Assembly: GCA_016703625.1 (NCBI GenBank)
Contig: JADJBP010000008.1
Span: 124,001-188,000, forward strand
Direction: 5' to 3'
Length of the DNA stretch: 64,000 nucleotides
Origin: Chitinophagaceae bacterium
GTDB lineage: Bacteria; Bacteroidota; Bacteroidia; Chitinophagales; Chitinophagaceae
Part shown: piece after piece, positions 57,690-64,000 of the stretch
How positions within the stretch are numbered: the first letter of the stretch is position 1
Layout: each line of letters starts with the position of its first letter
Notes under the pieces: model-generated
The model's database searches: none
What the model was told of the DNA's origin: nothing
The model's input: only the letters and a program-made list of their open reading frames with translations
Position numbers and translations under genes: made by a program

Positions 57690-59537
57690 ATGAAAAAGAC
57701 CCTGCTCATTGTATGGTTACTTATTTTTTCTGTTGCAGTTTTTGCACAGAAAACAACTTTCCGTTTTGCATTTCTTTCCGATACACATATTGGCTCGCCC
57801 GATGGAAAAGCTGAAGAAGACCTGAGGAGAACAGTACATGATATCAACAACAGGAATGATATTGATTTTGTAGTGATAACCGGTGATATTACCGAACTGG
57901 GTACCAACGAAGAACTGCCCCTTGCAAAAAAACTATTGGATTCCTTACGGGTAAAATATTATATCATACCCGGCAATCATGATGTAGGATGGAGTGAGAC
58001 CGGGGGGATGGGTTTTATTTCAACTTTCGGGAACGACAGGTTTGTTTTTGATCACCTGGGTGTACGCTTTATCGGCTGTTCATCGGGGCCTTATGTAAGA
58101 ATGAGCGATGGGCATATTCCGCGTGACGCCATGACCTGGATGAAAAATATACTCGACAGCACCGATGTAAACATGCCGGTGATCTTTTTAAACCACTACC
58201 CCATGGATAACCAGATGGATAACTGGTATGAAGTGACGGATATGTTTAAAACACGAAATACCATCCTGTTCCTTTGCGGGCACGGGCATGCAAATAAGCT
58301 GTTGAATTTTGAAGACATTCCGGGTATTATGGGAAGATCGAACCTGCGGGCCAAACAAAGGGAAGGGGGATATAATATAGTGGATGTGCGTGCAGACTCC
58401 ATTGTATTTACTGAAAGAAAACCGGTGTCGGGTGAGATGAAGAACTTGGGCTGCAGTAAAGGTTGAACGGCAGTACTATGACCTGGGCAAAAAATTCGCA
58501 AGGCCCGATTATAGTATCAATATACTATACCCACGGGTAAAAGAGAAGTGGCGTTTCAGTTCAGCCGCAAATGTTATATCAACACCCGTGATCAGCAATG
58601 GCCTCGTAGTTTTTGGAAACCAACAGGGAACGGTAACTGCTTTGTCTTTAAAAACCGGCAAACAAAAATGGACAATTAAAACAAGGGGTTCCATTTATTC
58701 ATCACCGGCCGCCACAAAAAATAAAATAGTTTTCGGCAGCACAGATGGCTATGTATATTGCCTGGATAAAAAAGGCAAAGAGCTTTGGAAACTAAAGACC
58801 GGGGCGGCAGTATTGGGTTGCCCGGTGATTGAAAATAATACGGTGTATATCGGTGGAAGCGATCATCATTTTCGAGCCATTGACATGCATACCGGTAAAG
58901 AAGTATGGAGTTTTAACGGGCTCAACGGGCCGGTTGTAAGTACCCCGGTGATCAATAAAGATGATATCATTTTTGGAGCCTGGGACACGTATTTATATTC
59001 ATTGAATAAACATACCGGTAAACTGAACTGGAAATGGAGCAATGGATCAACTGTAAGAAATTATTCTCCGGCTGCATGCATACCTGTAATAAAAGATGAT
59101 GTGATCTATATAGTTGCTCCCGACCGTTATTTAAGCGCCATTGATGCCGTTACCGGGCAAACCCTTTGGCGAACCAAAGAATCGGCCGTTCGTGAATCAA
59201 TAGGTATTTCCGGGGATGGAAAATTTGTTTACGGCAAAACCATGAATGATACGCTGGTGGCATTTGCTACCGGAAGGGAACTTCAAAAAGCTGCATGGAA
59301 ACTGCATACAGGATATGGCTATGAACATGCCCCATCCATGTTAACGGAGCAGGATGGCAATATCTTTTTCGGCACACGCAACGGGGTTGTATATGCTGTT
59401 GATAAAGTACAAAAAAGATCGCCTGGGTGCATAAAATTGATAACTCGATGGTAAATACCGTGAATGTGCCTGATAAGAAGAACATGATAGCTGCTACCAT
59501 GGATGGTAAAGTAGTATTGCTGCAGGTTATAGAATGA
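57690..59537 (+). CDS. Exported metallophosphoesterase fused to a PQQ-type propeller, frame-broken
   Basis: About 615 residues. After a signal peptide ending VAVFAQK, the calcineurin-like domain has D31-x-H33 in SDTHIG, GDIT (D66), GNHD (N97, H98), NHYP (H169) and GHGH (H198, H200), a full metal set. An indel near 58450 (GGGC region) breaks the frame. The rest, from about 58500, has repeats of a PQQ-like propeller: TALSLKTGKQKWTIKTRGS, YVYCLDKKGKELWKLKTGA, AIDMHTGKEVWSF and LYSLNKHTGKLNWKW. Another indel near 59412 moves to KIAWVHKIDNSMVNTV and the stop at 59537. The layout suggests a secreted phosphatase with its own binding propeller. Confidence 0.87.
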
Positions 59538-59610
59538 AGAGGTACAATATCCGGTCCCTTCGTGTATTCAAAAACATTTTTGTTGTTGCTTCAGTTCACT
59601 GTGTCTCTCT

Positions 59611-59815
59611 GTCTCAGCGGGGTTTTCGCAAACGTATATTTTATATTTTAAAATATCTTTAAAGCGAAACCCCGATGTGTGCAGGCACTTACAAATAAAT
59701 AACCCAATCCAAATTTAAATTTATAGTGTGGCAGATTTCCGGGTGTAAGAATATTATTCATCGGGGGTTTCACTTGTGTATACTTTTGAAATGTTCGTTG
59801 TAAAAACCACACCGG
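59611..59815. repeat. AGCGGGGTTT repeat element, copy B (two palindromes)
   Basis: The left part starts TCTCAGCGGGGTTTTCGCAA and closes with GCGAAACCCCGATGTGTGCA; the right part has TCATCGGGGGTTTCAC and closes TTCGTTGTAAAAACC. Between them are about 70 bases without structure. Copy C at 62390-62570 has the same order. It lies between the phosphoesterase fusion and the end of the TonB receptor gene. Confidence 0.75.
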
Positions 59816-59848
59816 AATAAAAAATATTCCTTGCAGGATCCTCAACTT

Positions 59849-62295
59849 TTAAAACTCTACAATAACTCCTAAAGTGGGGGTTACGAAAGGGTCATCATTT
59901 TTTACCCTGGTTGGTATGGCATTACTTCCATCTGCTTTGACCGGTAAACCATCTGTTGTTTCAAAAGCGGTATTGGCTGCATTTCTTTTGAAAGTATATT
60001 CCGGTATGGCAGGATTTTTTGCTACATACCAGTTGGTAACATCTAAAAACAGGTCAATGCTTATTTTCCGGAAGTTCCATTTTTTATCTATTCGCACATC
60101 GCTGCTGTTGAACCCGGTAAGGCGGTTGCTGTTCAGTTGTGTATAGTTTAAAGTACCAACACCCTGCGACAGATAATTCAGCCTGGATTGTGTTTCATCA
60201 AACGGTGTATAAGGCGCCCCACCCTGGTAACGGAATTTTAAACCAAGCTCCCAGTTGCGGGGAAATTTATAACCCCAGGTTATACTCAGCAAATGCCGGT
60301 TATCCCAACTGCTGGCAATATATTTTCCGTTGCTGCCTGAATACAGGCTCCTGTAAAAAGTGTAGGACAGGATGCCAAAGAAATTCTTAGTGAGCTTTTT
60401 TTGTGCAAAAAATTCAACGCCGTAAGCCTTGCCTTTTCCGTTGCTGGTAACCGCTTCGTTGCCAAGCAGGGTAAAATCAGTACCCAGGTTTGCCAGTGAA
60501 ATGCCATTACGGACTGAAACCGGCACATGGCTGTATTGCTTATAAAACCCTTCAACCGTAAAACGTAATCCATCATTGGGTAAATATTCAAATCCGGTAG
60601 TGTAGTGATTGCTGCGCTGGTACCTGGCATTTTTATTTACCAATTCATTGTTATTACCGGCAAATCCCAAGAATGGTATATGGGGTATTTTATAGTAAAT
60701 GCCTGCCGATGAATTCCAGGTCCATTTATCTGCCAGTACATAGCTGAAAGAAATGCGTGGCGACAGGGTTTGTAAACCATTCATACCGGTGTTGGTAAAT
60801 GTATTCATATCGGTACGTATACCGGCGCTGATAGCCAGTCGGTTTGATGCAAAACGTTTGCCTGCCTGTATAAATGCACCCAGTTTAAAAAATTATTCAG
60901 CGGGCTGTTGAAATTTGCAATTACGGCCGGTTGTACTATGTTACCACCGGCATCACGTATCTCTTTACGTACAACATTGAAGGTAGTGTTGGTATAACCT
61001 GCCAGTTGAGCGGAAGCGCCGTAAGCGATCTTCCAGCCAACCAGGTTTTTATTTACATCAAAACGCAGTTTGGTTTCTGTCTCGGCACTTACAATATCCA
61101 GCGATTTATTGGCAGCCGTAGGATTTTGATTGTCCTCGTACTTTTCAATATCGTTGTTAAAATAATTGCGGCTTAAAGCCAGGTTCCAGTAACCATTAGG
61201 AATGTTTCTTTTAACGAAACACCGATGGTATAGTTCCATTGATTTACCAAAACATTGGAGTTGATGGTATACAGTTTTTCCGGGCTGGCATCTTTGGGTG
61301 CTTCAAACCGGAATTCATCAATAGCACCTATACCCAGTATGGTAAGTGTTGTTTTATTATTGACCTGGTGGGTGATCTTTGTCTGAAAGTCCCAGTAGTT
61401 GGGGCGTATAGGCAAATCAATTGCTTTGAAAAGCAACTGCAGGTAAGAACGCCTGGCCGATGCCAGGAAAGTGGTTTTTTTTATTTTTCGACAAAGGGCC
61501 TTCCAGCGTTAAAGCTGCATCCGTTGCACTCAGCCTGAAATTTCCCTGGAAACGATTGGGATTACCGTTTTTTTGCCTGAACTGAAATACAGAACTCAAT
61601 GCATTATCATAACGGGCATCAAAAGCCGAAGAGCTCAGCTTTACATCTTCTATAAAACTTACGTTTAAAATTCCCTGCGGTCCGCCGCTGCTGCCCTGTG
61701 TTTGAAAGTGGTTGATCACCGGCACTTCGATCCCATCCAGGTAAAACACATTTTCATTGGGGGCACCGCCCCTGATAATAATATCGTTTCGGAAACTGCC
61801 GCCCTGCTGGCCACCACCTACCCCCGGCAGGGTTTGTATTACTTTGCTGATATCAAAATTGCCGCCGGGATTGCTTTTGATCTCTTCGCTGGTTAAGCGT
61901 TGTACACTCAGGGGAGTTTCTAAAGTAGCTGCCCTTACCGTTCTTTTGTTTGCTTTTACTTCTACCGCTGTTAAGGAGGTAACCTGCTGATCCATTTCAA
62001 CAGTATAACTATTTTCATTTCCACTGGTAACTACAATATTATAGAGGGTAAATGTTTTATAACCCACTTTACTTACCTCCAGGTTGTAGCTGCCTACAGG
62101 TATGCCGGTGATCCTGAATTTGCCCAAACTATCTGCTACAGTTGCCTTTGCCGAACCATCCAGTTTAATGGATGCTCCATCAAGGGGTTGTTGTGATGCC
62201 CTGTCAATCACAAAACCCGTAATGCTTCCCGAATTTTGGGCAAAGGAGCTCTTAAAGGAACATAAAGCAAGGAATAAGAATATAAACCGGATCAT
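59849..62295 (-). CDS. TonB-dependent outer-membrane receptor, frame-broken
   Basis: About 815 residues. The start at 62295 gives a signal peptide (ending SSFAQNS), then a carboxypeptidase-regulatory-like domain (GFVIDRASQQPLDGASIKLD), the plug (VIQTLPGVGGGQQGGSFRND, IIIRGGAPNENVFYLDGIEV) and a long barrel. The frame breaks near 61425 and 61440, 61205-61235 and 60800-60890. The C-terminus reads DDPFVTPTLGVIVEF with the usual terminal phenylalanine. No SusD partner gene is adjacent, so it is not a classic Sus pair; its ligand is unknown (iron chelate, vitamin or peptide). Two repeat elements bracket it. Confidence 0.9.
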
Positions 62296-62389
62296 TTTTT
62301 CGTTTTTTTAGCTAACTGTAATGTTAAACAGCCAGATAAATCAAATGTTCGCTGAAAAATTAAATATACAAAATTGCTGTCTCAGCGGG

Positions 62390-62570
62390 GTTTTCGGTGT
62401 CTCAGCGGGGTATTCGCAACCGAATTTTATTTTTAAAATTACCATTTATGCAAAACCCCGGTGTTTGCAGGTGCTTTCCTGATCACTTTGATGTAAGGGT
62501 CTTTTTCATCGGGGTTTCACGGAAGAGTCCTTTCAAATTTAAATGTTCATTGTGAAAACCCCGCTGGGAC
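62390..62570. repeat. AGCGGGGTTT repeat element, copy C (two palindromes)
   Basis: The left part has CTCAGCGGGG twice (62381-62390 and 62401-62410), then CAAAACCCCGGTGTTTGCAG. The right part, 62508-62570, starts ATCGGGGTTTCACGGA and ends TGTGAAAACCCCGCTGGGAC; it matches copy A (53458-53520) closely and with equal length. It lies just before the TonB receptor start, within the gap 62312-62708 that holds no gene. Confidence 0.82.
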
Positions 62571-62708
62571 AAAAAACGACACAAACACCTGCACCGGTTT
62601 GTTGATCAATTCATCCATTCAAATCCCCATTTCATTACCGCATACCCCAAACAGCCGGCCGGCGCCATGTATCATTGCATTTCATTTTAAAACAATAAAA
62701 AAAATATT

Positions 62709-63472
62709 ATGAAACAGAAATTATTAATTGCATCGGCAATATTTGCCATTTTTTCATTAGCCTCCTGCAAAAAAGACGATCCGGCACCCGGTGGCAATAA
62801 CCCCGGCACCGAAAAAGAACTTAAAAAGATAACAAAAACAGAAGCCGGCGCCGTAACTGTTTTTAACCTGAATTATAATACGGCCGGCAAACTGGTATCC
62901 TACAAAACTGCCGATAACAGCGAATACGTTTTGTTTTCCTACGATGCAAACGGCAACCTTACCGGTATTGAAGAAAAGAAATTGATTTTAAAAATATATA
63001 CACTTACAGCTACCAGAATAATATTCCCGTGAGCGCTACCTTTAAAAGCTGGGATATCTCCGGTGGATTACCGGGCACATTGATTGAAGACGATCAACTT
63101 GCCTACACCGTTACCAATAACCAGGTCAGCAAAATTAAGCTTACCATGCAGGGAGCCGGTGAGATAAATTTTAATCTCACATATACTAACGGCCGGTTTA
63201 CCAGGGCAGCCAGCGAAGGCGCATTCGTTTATACTGCGGATATATTTTACGGAAATAAAAAACCCATGTACCCCAAAGTAACCAATTGGGTACTTGACCA
63301 GGCTGGTTTTTCGGCCCTGTTTGCCGCCAGTCATGAAATAGTAAAAGTAGTTATTGATTTTCCCGGTACTGCAATGGATCAAACGATCAACACAACGTAT
63401 ACCTATGATGCAAACGGTTATGTGCTTACCAGTAATGATGGTACCACACAACAGGTTTTTGAGTACCAGTGA
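62709..63472 (+). CDS. Exported lipoprotein with YD-like repeats, frame-broken
   Basis: About 253 residues. A lipoprotein leader (MKQKLLIASAIFAIFSLASC) is followed by KKITKTEAGAVTVFNLNYNT, then YVLFSYDANGNLTGIE, a form like the YD repeats of wall-associated proteins. A break near 62980 moves to NNIPVSATFKSWDIS and the frame stays open to 63472, ending TYTYDANGYVLTSNDGTT with another YD-like unit. It resembles the DUF4595-type lipoproteins of Bacteroidota. A terminator follows. Confidence 0.75.
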
Positions 63473-63523
63473 TAAAACTGAATTTGCCACTAACACAAAT
63501 AATACAGGGCTTCACAAGGATCC

Positions 63524-63553
63524 AACCCGTCACCGTCTTTGCCGTGACGGGTT
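63524..63553 (+). terminator. Hairpin terminator
   Basis: AACCCGTCAC (63524-63533) pairs perfectly with GTGACGGGTT (63544-63553). The tail GATCTTGC has few T, so it may be only a hairpin. Confidence 0.55.
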
Positions 63554-63660
63554 GATCTTGCTTCAATAACTTCTGTGAACACACCTACCCTTTTCCGGCA
63601 AGTGTCCTTAAGCCAGCCAGGACTTAGATAAATTTACAGGTGCGGATGGTAAATTTTTTA

Positions 63661-63969
63661 TTATTTACGGTGATGATCATCATCCGCATCGGCTTCTTCT
63701 GTATCCTGGTCAGGCAGATCCTCAGTCCAATCCTCTTCAGGCATGATATCCGGATCGGCCTTCAGGTCTGTTTCAATGGCATTTAATGCTGCTGCTTCAT
63801 TGTCAGCATCATCAGTTATGGCATCCAGTTCCTCGGCATTGATACCCTCTTCTTCGTAAGCAGCATCATCCGTATCCAGCACGTCATCGCCATCAGTGGT
63901 AGCTGCATATTCCATGCTGTCATGTTTAAGGTCTGTTTTTACGTCTTCTTTTGCTGATTTATTTTTCAT
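63661..63969 (-). CDS. Very acidic small protein
   Basis: A 102-residue protein with an intact frame, very rich in Asp and Glu (for example DGDDVLDTDDAAYEEEG and AEELDAITDDADNEAA), with a basic start MKNKSAKEDVK and a DDDHHRK end. No domain is seen. It may be a disordered protein or a charge partner for a basic protein. Its upstream region lies at the window's right edge. Confidence 0.7.
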   Translation of the reverse strand: MKNKSAKEDVKTDLKHDSMEYAATTDGDDVLDTDDAAYEEEGINAEELDAITDDADNEAAALNAIETDLKADPDIMPEEDWTEDLPDQDTEEADADDDHHRK

Positions 63970-64000
63970 AATATTTGTTTTAAAAATTTACAACAAAACT

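Noticed and set aside
59849..62295. SusC/SusD polysaccharide locus
   Set aside because: No SusD-like gene and no glycoside hydrolases are next to the receptor.
1..64000. Wave of pseudogenes (genome decay)
   Set aside because: Breaks include lepA and both topoisomerase IV subunits, fall mostly in base runs and leave flanking family sequence unchanged, so sequence error explains them better.

Overview
The window reads as a stretch of a Bacteroidota chromosome, most likely of the Chitinophagaceae or a close relative. The grounds are the gene families (DUF2911, DUF2784, DUF4260, DUF1835, DUF6159, LytS/LytTR pairs, a TonB-dependent receptor with a carboxypeptidase-regulatory N-terminus), the many exported proteins and short lipoproteins, -7 boxes of the TAnnTTTG type, and Bacteroidota-style topoisomerase IV subunits. 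No plasmid, phage, CRISPR, rRNA or intact tRNA was seen.

A dominant technical feature is single-base insertion or deletion, mostly in runs of A, T, G or C. It breaks roughly half of the genes into two or more frames. It hits genes that are rarely dispensable (lepA, both topoisomerase IV subunits), and the broken pieces still carry conserved family sequence, so sequencing error is far more likely than gene decay. Here each such gene is given as one locus, with the break positions noted.

Layout. 1-2.6 kb: 5' part of lepA (minus), a DUF6159 membrane protein, an NTF2-like remnant and an acetyltransferase. 2.8-9.9 kb: exported proteins (lipoprotein, M61 peptidase, stalked cytochrome c, coiled-coil protein, DUF2784, DUF2911, sorbosone/glucose dehydrogenase-like). 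9.9-16.5 kb: potassium channel, NTF2-like protein, small lipoproteins, COG2426 membrane protein, TPR lipoprotein and exported class V aminotransferase. 16.5-27 kb: LytS/LytTR pair, intradiol dioxygenase-like lipoprotein, EcsC, exported SDR, hibernation factor, second TPR protein, APC transporter, OB-fold protein and PAS sensor kinase. 27-36.4 kb: a secreted protein of 23-residue repeats, lipoprotein cyclophilin, DUF218 protein, second DUF2911 protein, a large peptidase/propeller/barrel protein, RRM protein, steroid-reductase-like protein, acetyltransferase and esterase. 36.4-42.2 kb: topoisomerase IV parE and parC with two small genes between them. 42.4-50.9 kb: lipoproteins, atypical SDR, BON/SH3 pair, DUF1028, rhodanese-thioredoxin, arginase-family enzyme, nagA and a repeat-propeller lipoprotein. 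51-64 kb: DoxX, amidohydrolase, divergent DsrE-like pair, NlpC/P60, AraC with a membrane protein, a phosphoesterase-propeller fusion, a TonB-dependent receptor flanked by two copies of a palindromic repeat, and small proteins.

Most genes look monocistronic or lie in two-gene units. Clear functional groupings are the kinase/regulator pair (16.5-18.3 kb), parE-to-parC, BON with SH3, and the DsrE pair. No classic defence or secondary-metabolite cluster is visible. The best candidates for something undescribed are the repeat elements bracketing the TonB receptor, the 23-residue repeat protein, and the multi-domain peptidase/propeller/barrel protein.
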